Assembly (NCBI GenBank): GCA_000435615.1
Contig: FR882014.1
Coordinates: 13,592-22,484, forward strand
Source: Firmicutes bacterium CAG:238
Lineage (GTDB): Bacteria; Bacillota; Clostridia; Peptostreptococcales; Anaerovoracaceae
DNA: 8,893 bases
Direction: 5' to 3'
The position numbers and the translations under genes are program-made. Under the pieces are notes generated by a model. The model saw nothing but the letters and a program-made list of their open reading frames with translations. It made no database searches and was not told where the DNA came from. Of the stretch, positions 1 through 7,221 are shown in pieces (position 1 is the first letter of the stretch; each line of letters begins with the position of its first letter).

Positions 1-1192
1 GCTCTTCCGCGAGGCCGGATGGGTTCTGGCGAGGGAAATCGGGCGTAATGGCGAGTATGTTGTGAATATTGCGACCGATTGCCGCAGAATCATGGATTTC
101 CTGCGGAAGCTGACGGAGCGCAGCGGTCAAGGGGCTATGTCCAACCGTATTTTTTCTATGTATGAAATCATGAAATCGGCTTTTGAAGAGGACAGCCCGA
201 GAATGGAGCATCCTTACAACAACATTCTTGTACCGATGATTGACAATGAGAGTGAATTTAAAAATGAACTGACCGATTTAAAGGACAGCATTTCTGATAT
301 TATGAAGGCAGTAATAGCATTTCAGGATATGAACTGTTTCGGGCAATTCATTATGAAGGATCAGATGCTGGATCGGTTTTTCAGCGAGTATTTCTTCATT
401 AAAAATAACGGTCTGATACCGACGCAGCTTTCCTTTATTCGCGGCAGACTGCGAAAACTAAAAGAACCCGAGATTTATCAGAAGATGACAAGGGAATGCG
501 CGGAAAGACTGCAGATGGACATGCAGTCTGCGGAAGAGAGAGTGAATCGATATTTTGCGGAGCTGCAGCATTTTTTGAGTATCGAGTATGAAGAAAATAT
601 GGAATTGATTGATACAAGAATCAATAACTATTACAATTTAGCGAATACGCGTATCCTGTTGATGTCGAGCAGCGGCGAAAAAATGGAAAGTGTGCTTCAT
701 GATTTTTTAAGTACTGTGGAAAAGCTTTCGGAAAAAGAACAGGAAACAGCAATCGAAAAGGTTGCCGATACGCTTAATACTATGCAGCAAAGATATGTCG
801 GCTATAAATCCTTTGAAAAGAAACGCAGGATGAAAAATTCGGGTGAAAATATTGCACTTTACAAGGAAGAACTTACAGAAGAGGAAAAAGAAGCTAAAAC
901 GGAGCAAATGTTCAGCCAGGCGCAGAATCGCTATTCTGTTGAGAGAACCGGAGACTATCTTGACGCACAGCTTGGCATAGCAGAGAGCATTGAAATCGGA
1001 GAAAAACCGATTCTGTCGAAGGAAGAAGTTTTGATGTATGCGGCAGCGATGGCATATGCAGGCAATGAGGAATTTCCGTTTGAAGTGGAGCTTGGAGAAA
1101 AAACGGTCGAAACCGAAACCGCGGAAATCAGCGGAGCACGCATTATACGAAAGAACGGACAGAAAGACACAGGTGAAAAAATATGGGATTAG
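1..1192 (+). CDS. jetA: Wadjet protein JetA, type III-like (5' partial)
   Basis: Predicted kleisin-like subunit of the Wadjet plasmid-defence SMC complex, bridging JetC heads and binding JetB. The frame is open to the left edge (first full codon at base 2, reading LFREAGWVLAREIGRNGEYV), so the true start and the N-terminal winged helix lie outside; 396 residues are visible. A GTG at 62 could be mistaken for the start, but the frame before it reads as continuous protein in the style of the family. The visible part is mostly charged helix, with a likely coiled coil in its middle and a Glu/Lys-rich C-terminal half. It resembles the JetA family (DUF5716) of type III Wadjet rather than DUF3375 (type I) or DUF2397 (type II). 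The stop overlaps jetB by 10 bases. Identity rests on weak family resemblance plus the unmistakable jetC/jetD context. Confidence 0.85.
   Translation, partial: LFREAGWVLAREIGRNGEYVVNIATDCRRIMDFLRKLTERSGQGAMSNRIFSMYEIMKSAFEEDSPRMEHPYNNILVPMIDNESEFKNELTDLKDSISDIMKAVIAFQDMNCFGQFIMKDQMLDRFFSEYFFIKNNGLIPTQLSFIRGRLRKLKEPEIYQKMTRECAERLQMDMQSAEERVNRYFAELQHFLSIEYEENMELIDTRINNYYNLANTRILLMSSSGEKMESVLHDFLSTVEKLSEKEQETAIEKVADTLNTMQQRYVGYKSFEKKRRMKNSGENIALYKEELTEEEKEAKTEQMFSQAQNRYSVERTGDYLDAQLGIAESIEIGEKPILSKEEVLMYAAAMAYAGNEEFPFEVELGEKTVETETAEISGARIIRKNGQKDTGEKIWD
1171..1175 (+). promoter_or_regulatory. Ribosome binding site of jetB
   Basis: AGGTG lies 7 bases before the ATG at 1183, inside the last codons of jetA. 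It supports this start and means jetB translation is probably coupled to jetA. Confidence 0.7.
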
Positions 1193-1836
1193 AAATCATA
1201 AATAAAATGAATGATGAAGACGCATATCTGTTTAAACGCAGTATTCGAAAACTACTGGATACAACTTTTATTGTTGCGGATAAAGATGAAAAATTATACG
1301 ACTTTATCGCTGCAGAGTCAAATCATTATGATGTAAATACCTACCTTTCCCTCATCGGTTATCAGGTGATGGTGGATGACAGGCTGAAAGTTGCCATGCT
1401 GCAGCAGCATGACGAAGATGTGGAAACGGTAGGTTTAAAAAGGGCAAATCTGTATCGTTTTGATTCGAAACAGATAAGACTGCTCTTGGTGCTGTGGATG
1501 CTCTATTTAGAACGAATGGGATACAAAGAGCCTGTTTTCGTTACGGTAGGAGACATTATCGATAAATGCGGAATTTATCAGATTAGCCTGACTCCGGCTG
1601 ATTTTAAAGGCGCGTATCTGGTTTTCAGAAGATTTAATTTAATTGACTTCGGTGACGACATTGGCCGTGAGGACGGAATTGTACGGCTGTATCCATCCCT
1701 GCAGTTCTGTATGGATATCGGACAGCTGAAACGCGTCATCGAGGAATACACAGGGATGCCGGATATCTCTGCTGAATCCGGTGCAGAAGACAGCGCAGAT
1801 TTATTCATAGAAAGCGAGGAAGAAGAGTATGAGTAA
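1183..1836 (+). CDS. jetB: Wadjet protein JetB, KITE-like subunit
   Basis: A 217-residue protein in the position and size range of JetB, the small winged-helix (KITE) partner that binds JetA next to the JetC ATPase heads, like MukE or MksE. No catalytic motif is visible, as expected for a structural subunit. The body (about 10-185) is mixed helix and strand, and the segment around FDSKQIRLLLVLWMLYLE looks like a core helix of a winged-helix domain. The last 25 residues form a very acidic tail ending ESEEEEYE. The family appears to be the type III JetB group (DUF6063-like), not DUF4194 or DUF2398; this is inferred from context and general look. ATG 1183 is preceded by AGGTG. It overlaps jetA by 10 bases and jetC by 8, so stoichiometric co-expression is likely. 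Confidence 0.85.
   Translation: MGLEIINKMNDEDAYLFKRSIRKLLDTTFIVADKDEKLYDFIAAESNHYDVNTYLSLIGYQVMVDDRLKVAMLQQHDEDVETVGLKRANLYRFDSKQIRLLLVLWMLYLERMGYKEPVFVTVGDIIDKCGIYQISLTPADFKGAYLVFRRFNLIDFGDDIGREDGIVRLYPSLQFCMDIGQLKRVIEEYTGMPDISAESGAEDSADLFIESEEEEYE
1816..1820 (+). promoter_or_regulatory. Ribosome binding site of jetC
   Basis: GAGGA sits 8 bases before the jetC ATG (1829), within the codons of JetB's acidic tail. The run of Glu codons thus also supplies the purine-rich ribosome site. Confidence 0.65.
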
Positions 1837-4800
1837 AATTAGTTTGCGTGAGGTTAAGCTGATAAACTGGTACGGCTTTATCAATGAAAATATTCCGCTG
1901 TCGGAAAACATGACCTTGATTACCGGTGAGAATGAAAGCGGTAAATCGACGATTTTAGATGCAATTAAATATGCGTATACGGGGGATTATAAATTTAATG
2001 AGGCTACGAGAAAAAATAATACGGGAACCGGCAAGCGAAATCTCGTTTCCTATACCAGATGCTTATTGGATCCCAGCGCGGGCATTTACGCAAGACCGGC
2101 GGACAAAATGCCAAGTGTCTTCACACACATTGCTTTGGAATATTATGACGAGATCAATCAGAGCAGCTTTGTGCTCGGCGTTGTTTTGGAAACTGCGGCA
2201 GCCGAGATTCGAACAACCGGATGGTATGCTGCTGAGAAAAAAACTTTGAAGGATCTTGATTTCACCTATGAAGAAAAGGGGCAGGAAAAGCCTTATGACG
2301 CATCTGACTTCCAAAAGAAAAACGGATTAAAACTGAAAACGAGAAAAGAAGGGATTACTTTGTTCATGCAGATGACGGGGCTGAAGCTGCCGTATCAAGA
2401 GGTCAGTGCATACCAGAGAAAACTTCGCAATATCATGGCATATAACCCCGCGGCTAAAATTCAGGAGTTTATAAAAGAATCGGTACTTGAGGAACATCCG
2501 GTTAAGTTTGAAAAGCTTAAGGATGCAAAAGAGAACATTGAGCGAATCAACAACAGTTTGGAGCTGATTAATCAGGAAATTCAGGATCTGGACGAAATTC
2601 TGGAAAACTTCGGAGAACTGGAAAAACAACAAAACCGTTTGCTTGTAGATGATATCAAACGGAAATATCAAAAAGTTCTGGAATGGCAGGAAAAATTACA
2701 GAATGCGGAACAGATAATCGAAAAGAATCGTCTGCAGTGTGAAGAACTGGAAAAGAAAATCGAAGAGCAGCAGGAAGTAATACGAAATGCTCAGGAGCAG
2801 CATGAGAAAGTAAAAGATTCCCTTCAAAAGATGGATGCATCACAGGCAATCGAGGCATCCCGAAGGGCAATCGAAGGCTATGAGGAGCGGTTTCAGAAAC
2901 TGCGCAGGGAAGCCGCGATGCTGGAAAATTTCCAAAGAATCATCAGAGAAACGGTGGAAGCCGCCAAGGTAAGCGAAGCCGAGCAGCTGCTCGACAGTGG
3001 GATGCTTGAAAAACTTGTCGATTCGAAAACAGAAGCGGCGGAAAAACAGCTTTTTCTTGAGAAACTGAGACGCGCTTTGCAGGAAGCGCGCGATGCGGTA
3101 ATGCAGCAGAAATATTTTATTGAAGATGAATTGGAGAAAATTCAAAAAGAATGCGTCCTGCAAAATGAAATTTTGGAGGCCTGTAAAAAGAAAAAAGCGG
3201 ACTTTACTTTTGCAGGAGAACAGCTTGCATTCATAAAAGAGATAAATCGTGAATTTGAACGGCTGGGCATCGACGAACAGGCAAAAATGGCTTGTGAATA
3301 TGTCATCGGCATCAAGGATGAAGATTGGAGAAATGCGATAGAAGCTTTCCTTGGGATTCACCGCTATGCTGTAATTGTTTCTCCCTCGGCTTTTGATACT
3401 GCCAACCGCATGCTTGATAAGTCAGGGCACAGGTACATCGAATTGGTCAACACGAAACGGCTTATGAAAAAGGAACTTACCTGTGAAGAAGATGCGGTAT
3501 TTCATCTTTTGGATATTCAAAATTCCTATGCCGCGGCATATTTTAAATTCTGGCTCGGGAGAATTCACGCTGTCCCTGTGGAAGAGGTACCAAGCTATGA
3601 TAATGCCATGTCCAAAGAAGGAAAGCTAAGCCGAAATATGGCTGTGACCTACATTAATTTTAAAAAAATCAAAAGCTATTGCCTGGGAGAAGAGGCCATC
3701 GAGCTGAACAGAATAGCGGCGCAGAAGCGCTTGAATCTTCTGGAAAAAGAAGAAACAGAGCTTTTGAAAAAACAAAAAACGCAGCAGCAAAAAATGGACT
3801 CGCTTCGCAGTACAATTGATAATTTCAGGGAATTTAATCTTGATGCTCATCGTGAGGCCGCGCAGACAGAAACGAAGCTGCGTGAAGAAAGAAAACATTA
3901 CAATGAACTCTTGGAAGCCCAAAGGAACAACGCAGAGTTTATGGCACTTTCCGAGCAGCTTAGCCGTTTAGGCAGAGAACTGGACGACCGGACAAAAAGG
4001 CAGAAGGAAATGAGCCGAAAGAAGGACAGGCTTGAAGTCGATACGGAAAGCAAGCAGAACGACTCGATCGAATACAGAAGACATTTGCAGGAAGCTTTAG
4101 ACATCCTTGATGAAGAGCGAATAATGCATGCATCTGTTCATGAAAAGGCAATCGAAGAATATGACCGATTCCGAAAAGGTGAGGCAAAAATCGGTGGTCT
4201 GATGAAGCAGAATTCCAGGGAGAGATTGCAGAGCAGCATTGCCAATCTGCAATCAATGCTTCAGGGAAGGCAGATGAACTATAACAACCGCAAGCCGCCG
4301 GAGGAAAGGCTTCCGCTCGGCACAGATGCAGAGGGTAGCTATCAGAAACGGAAGACGAAAATCTGGATTGATGATCTGCAGGGAATTCAGGAAAAAATGC
4401 GGGAGCAGACCAGAAAGTATGAAGATATTTTCAAACATGAATTTGTTTTGAGTATCTATAAACATGCAAGGACGGCTCTCAGCGATATTCGGGAAATCAA
4501 TAAAGAACTCAGAAAGCTGAAATTTTCCACGCAATATCAGTTTGATGTGAAAATGCTCAGGGATCATTCCGATTATGCCAAGGTACTGAATTATGCGGAA
4601 TATCTCCAAAGCACCAATGATTTATTCGACGATCAAATTTCATTTAACAGCAGCGGATACGGAAAGTATGAAAAAGACGAAATCGAAAAGCGCGAAAATG
4701 AAATTAAAAATATCATTAACAAAATGATTGATAAAAATGATTTATCGGAAATTAAACGTTTCGCTGATTATCGAAACTACATGAGTTATGAAATTTTGGT

Positions 4801-5152
4801 GACCGATGATACAATCAAAGAGGGAAAATTATCCAAAACCGTGGGCTACAACTCAGGCGCGGGAACGCAGATTCCTTATACGCTGATTCTGTCTGCGGCA
4901 CTCTCAATGCTGTATAACGCCAGAGTCAATTCTGTGCGCTTGATTTTCATTGATGAGCCTTTCGAAAAAATGAGCGATCACAATATTAAACTGATGCTGG
5001 ATTTCTTTAAAGCGCAGAACTTTCAGGTTATTTTTTGTGCACCGCCGAACCGACTGGAATCCATCGGAAGTGAATGCGGCGTGATCATTCCTTTGTTGAA
5101 GCTGAAAAAAGAAGATATGCGAATCGGAAAGGTGAAGTTCCATGAACAGTGA
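1829..5152 (+). CDS. jetC: Wadjet protein JetC, SMC/MukB-like ATPase
   Basis: Cytosolic SMC-like motor of the Wadjet complex; in characterised systems JetC dimers extrude DNA loops with ATP and, on small circles, trigger JetD cleavage. The 1107 residues show the classic layout: N-terminal ATPase half with Walker A GENESGKST (33-41); a first long coiled coil rich in Glu/Lys/Gln (about 210-440); a globular hinge (about 460-615, including CEYVIGIKDEDWRNAIEAFL); a second coiled coil (about 630-920); and a C-terminal half with a signature-like motif NSGAGTQIPY (from 1008) and Walker B LIFIDEP (1038-1044, D1042, E1043). The signature lacks the usual Gly-Gln/Glu of LSGGQ/E. Length matches JetC (about 1100). 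ATG 1829 has GAGGA upstream and overlaps jetB by 8 bases; the 3' end overlaps jetD by 11. MukB or SbcC are alternatives by domain alone, but the neighbours settle the call. Confidence 0.95.
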   Translation: MSKISLREVKLINWYGFINENIPLSENMTLITGENESGKSTILDAIKYAYTGDYKFNEATRKNNTGTGKRNLVSYTRCLLDPSAGIYARPADKMPSVFTHIALEYYDEINQSSFVLGVVLETAAAEIRTTGWYAAEKKTLKDLDFTYEEKGQEKPYDASDFQKKNGLKLKTRKEGITLFMQMTGLKLPYQEVSAYQRKLRNIMAYNPAAKIQEFIKESVLEEHPVKFEKLKDAKENIERINNSLELINQEIQDLDEILENFGELEKQQNRLLVDDIKRKYQKVLEWQEKLQNAEQIIEKNRLQCEELEKKIEEQQEVIRNAQEQHEKVKDSLQKMDASQAIEASRRAIEGYEERFQKLRREAAMLENFQRIIRETVEAAKVSEAEQLLDSGMLEKLVDSKTEAAEKQLFLEKLRRALQEARDAVMQQKYFIEDELEKIQKECVLQNEILEACKKKKADFTFAGEQLAFIKEINREFERLGIDEQAKMACEYVIGIKDEDWRNAIEAFLGIHRYAVIVSPSAFDTANRMLDKSGHRYIELVNTKRLMKKELTCEEDAVFHLLDIQNSYAAAYFKFWLGRIHAVPVEEVPSYDNAMSKEGKLSRNMAVTYINFKKIKSYCLGEEAIELNRIAAQKRLNLLEKEETELLKKQKTQQQKMDSLRSTIDNFREFNLDAHREAAQTETKLREERKHYNELLEAQRNNAEFMALSEQLSRLGRELDDRTKRQKEMSRKKDRLEVDTESKQNDSIEYRRHLQEALDILDEERIMHASVHEKAIEEYDRFRKGEAKIGGLMKQNSRERLQSSIANLQSMLQGRQMNYNNRKPPEERLPLGTDAEGSYQKRKTKIWIDDLQGIQEKMREQTRKYEDIFKHEFVLSIYKHARTALSDIREINKELRKLKFSTQYQFDVKMLRDHSDYAKVLNYAEYLQSTNDLFDDQISFNSSGYGKYEKDEIEKRENEIKNIINKMIDKNDLSEIKRFADYRNYMSYEILVTDDTIKEGKLSKTVGYNSGAGTQIPYTLILSAALSMLYNARVNSVRLIFIDEPFEKMSDHNIKLMLDFFKAQNFQVIFCAPPNRLESIGSECGVIIPLLKLKKEDMRIGKVKFHEQ
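5130..5135 (+). promoter_or_regulatory. Ribosome binding site of jetD
   Basis: AGGTGA lies 6-7 bases before the ATG at 5142, inside the last jetC codons, and is similar to the jetB site. It supports the chosen jetD start and coupling to jetC. Confidence 0.65.
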
Positions 5153-6386
5153 GACGAAAAAACTTTGCGGCGAAATCCTTCAAAAACTGCTGAAAAAATA
5201 TGACAAACGCAGTGCAAAGCAGGTAGAGACCAACCGTAGAATCACTCTGAGTCCGTCGGAAATATACAAAGCTTATCATGCCAATGATGCGGATATGAGG
5301 CGAAAAGAAGCCATTAACGAAGCAATTCATGTCTTGGAATCCGAATCGTTTGTAGCAGTTAAAAGACTGAAATACAGCGATGAAATTGAAAAAATATATA
5401 TGCCTGCGGACTCTGCGAGCAGTGTGCGGGATTTTCTGCAAAATCAATGTGGAATTACCCCACGAAACCGAATTAAAGAAGAAGTCTTTCAGCTTTTTAC
5501 TGCTTATAAACACGGCGGAGCACTTGTGCAGGCTTACTGCGAATCACTGAAGCAGCATCTGAATGAGACGGCAGAAGAAATTGAATTTGCGAGGATAGAT
5601 GCAAACCTGAAAATGATAGATTTTCTTGAGAAAAACAGTAAATCGCTCTATGTCAGGGAGGTATCCGTTTTGGTATACGGTGATTCAAAGTGGTTTCAAG
5701 AGAATAATTATGAAGAAATCTGCAGCTTGCTGAGGGCTCTTCTTGACGTGCCACAGTCAGATTATGAACCTGCAGACGCGATACTGGAACGCTTCCATGT
5801 CATTACAAGCGAGCAGGAGATTCTGCTGAAAGGACGGTGGAAACTTCACTGGAAGAATTTCAGCATGGATTCAAGTCAGCTTCGCGGCGGCATTGCGATT
5901 TCCTCAGCGGACATTCCTTTTATCGCTCGTATAGAGATCGGCACCGATAAAGTTATGACTGTCGAAAACAAGACAGCATTTCAACGCATGGACGAGGCGA
6001 ATTTTTCGTATCTTTATCTCGGAGGTTATGCAAACAGGCATCAGCTTGCTTTCTTGAAGAAAGTAATAGAAGATAACCCTGAATTGAAGTATGTACATTT
6101 TGGTGACATTGATGCAGGCGGCTTTCTGATTCATCAAAACCTTTGCCAGGCAACCGGAAAGCAGTTTGAATTGCATTGTATGGGAATTCCGGAGCTGGAA
6201 AATGAGAAGTTCGCGATTGCGCGCAAACCACTTACCTCAAATGATGTCAGAAGGTTACATACACTTTTAGAAAAAGAAGAATATAGACACACAATTGAAT
6301 ACATGCTTGCTAATAATTGCAAAATGGAGCAGGAAATTGTGAGTTTGTTTTTTTGCCGGAGGTATCAATATGTATCAATTATTTGA
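5142..6386 (+). CDS. jetD: Wadjet protein JetD, Toprim-fold nuclease (DUF2220)
   Basis: Predicted nuclease of the Wadjet complex, which cuts circular DNA once the JetABC motor has extruded it. The 414 residues show an N-terminal winged-helix region (about 1-95, with RRITLSPSEIYKAY and a basic face), a middle region (about 100-260), and a C-terminal Toprim-like domain. Visible metal-site motifs are VENKTAF (274-280, E275), GDIDAGGF (321-328, D322 and D324), and MEQE (395-398), the usual late acidic motif of the family. All key acidic residues are present, so the enzyme should be active. After MEQE there is only a short tail, VSLFFCRRYQYVSII, encoded by bases that also carry the ribosome site and first codons of the next gene. 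It overlaps jetC by 11 and the hydrolase by 17 bases. A topoisomerase VI-A-like relationship is distant; JetD is by far the best fit. Confidence 0.93.
   Translation: MNSETKKLCGEILQKLLKKYDKRSAKQVETNRRITLSPSEIYKAYHANDADMRRKEAINEAIHVLESESFVAVKRLKYSDEIEKIYMPADSASSVRDFLQNQCGITPRNRIKEEVFQLFTAYKHGGALVQAYCESLKQHLNETAEEIEFARIDANLKMIDFLEKNSKSLYVREVSVLVYGDSKWFQENNYEEICSLLRALLDVPQSDYEPADAILERFHVITSEQEILLKGRWKLHWKNFSMDSSQLRGGIAISSADIPFIARIEIGTDKVMTVENKTAFQRMDEANFSYLYLGGYANRHQLAFLKKVIEDNPELKYVHFGDIDAGGFLIHQNLCQATGKQFELHCMGIPELENEKFAIARKPLTSNDVRRLHTLLEKEEYRHTIEYMLANNCKMEQEIVSLFFCRRYQYVSII
6358..6362 (+). promoter_or_regulatory. Ribosome binding site of the hydrolase, inside jetD
   Basis: A perfect GGAGG core lies 7 bases before the ATG at 6370, wholly inside the jetD reading frame. 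It fixes the hydrolase start and is the strongest ribosome site on the + strand here, so the hydrolase could be translated efficiently from the jet transcript even without coupling. Confidence 0.85.
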
Positions 6387-7221
6387 TTTTGAAAAGCGAG
6401 ACTGTATTGTGCAGGGGTATCACTTCCCTTGCGAAAATCCCAATCACGTGGTCTGCCTGATTCACGGAATCGGTGAGCACGCAGGCAGGTTCAGCCGCGT
6501 TGCGGAGCATTTTAATGAGGCGGGCATTGCGGTCGTTTCAATGGATTTGCGCGGACACGGACGTTCGCAAGGAGTGCGAGGAGCATGCGCCCCAAGAAAA
6601 GAAGTTCTGAAAGACATTGATGCGCTGATTGAGTACGCGCAGGAATTTTATCCGGGCGTTCCGATTGTGATGTACGGACACAGCATGGGCGGCAACATCA
6701 CGCTGGATTATCGTGCACGCGGCGGTCACAATGATGTGCCGGTCGGCTACATTATTTCTGCACCGTGGATTCGTCTGGTGCGCCCGGTCAGCGGCGGACT
6801 TCTGACGGCAGTAAAACTTTTGACGAAGGTTGCGCCAAACTTCAAAATCAAGTCGGAATTCCCGGAAGAAAATCTTGGAAATGTGGAATATGTAAGGCCG
6901 TACAAGAAAGACCCAATGGTGCACCCGTATGCAACTGCGCTTTGCGCTTACGAGGGATTTACCATCGGCACCGCGCTCGAAAAAGGCATAAACGAGGACA
7001 ACGGCAGGGCAAAACATACGCCATGCCTTTTGATGCACGGCACGAAGGACTTGATTTGCGATATACAGGGCAGCCGCGAGTTTGCCAAACTGCAGGACCC
7101 GCAGAACTTTACGATGGTTGAGTGGCCGGGCTATTACCATGAAATCCACAACGGCGGACCAAACGGCGAAAGCGGCGAAGCAGTGATTCAGAAGGCGATT
7201 GCGTTTATTGAGAGTTTGTAA
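6370..7221 (+). CDS. Alpha/beta hydrolase, monoacylglycerol lipase/lysophospholipase type
   Basis: Serine hydrolase of the serine aminopeptidase S33 / monoglyceride lipase / lysophospholipase (PldB-like) group, expected to cleave acyl esters of lipids or small esters; the exact substrate cannot be read from sequence. The 283 residues are the usual length. Motifs in order: oxyanion-hole HGIGEH (32-37), DLRGHGRSQG after strand 4, nucleophile elbow GHSMGG (103-108, S105), acid in HGTKD (D227), and catalytic His in YYHEIHN (probably H257, H260 the alternative). No signal peptide or membrane segment is seen, so it is probably cytosolic. It starts 17 bases before the jetD stop and so is at least co-transcribed with the jet genes unless a promoter lies inside jetD; I found none convincing. 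GC is higher than in jetC. It overlaps the opposite-strand MATE gene by 17 bases. Confidence 0.92.
   Translation: MYQLFDFEKRDCIVQGYHFPCENPNHVVCLIHGIGEHAGRFSRVAEHFNEAGIAVVSMDLRGHGRSQGVRGACAPRKEVLKDIDALIEYAQEFYPGVPIVMYGHSMGGNITLDYRARGGHNDVPVGYIISAPWIRLVRPVSGGLLTAVKLLTKVAPNFKIKSEFPEENLGNVEYVRPYKKDPMVHPYATALCAYEGFTIGTALEKGINEDNGRAKHTPCLLMHGTKDLICDIQGSREFAKLQDPQNFTMVEWPGYYHEIHNGGPNGESGEAVIQKAIAFIESL

Noticed and set aside
62..1192. GTG at 62 as the start of jetA
   Set aside because: The frame continues to the left edge with sensible protein sequence and there is no ribosome site before 62, so the gene is cut by the window rather than starting here.
2840..3361. 173-codon open frame on the - strand inside jetC
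   Set aside because: Phe/Leu-rich shadow of the coiled-coil codons of jetC; such open antisense frames are usual opposite Glu/Lys-rich repeats.
6538..7149. 203-codon open frame on the - strand opposite the hydrolase
   Set aside because: It lies wholly opposite a hydrolase with a complete catalytic triad, its product is rich in Arg, His and Cys with no family look, and it has no ribosome site.
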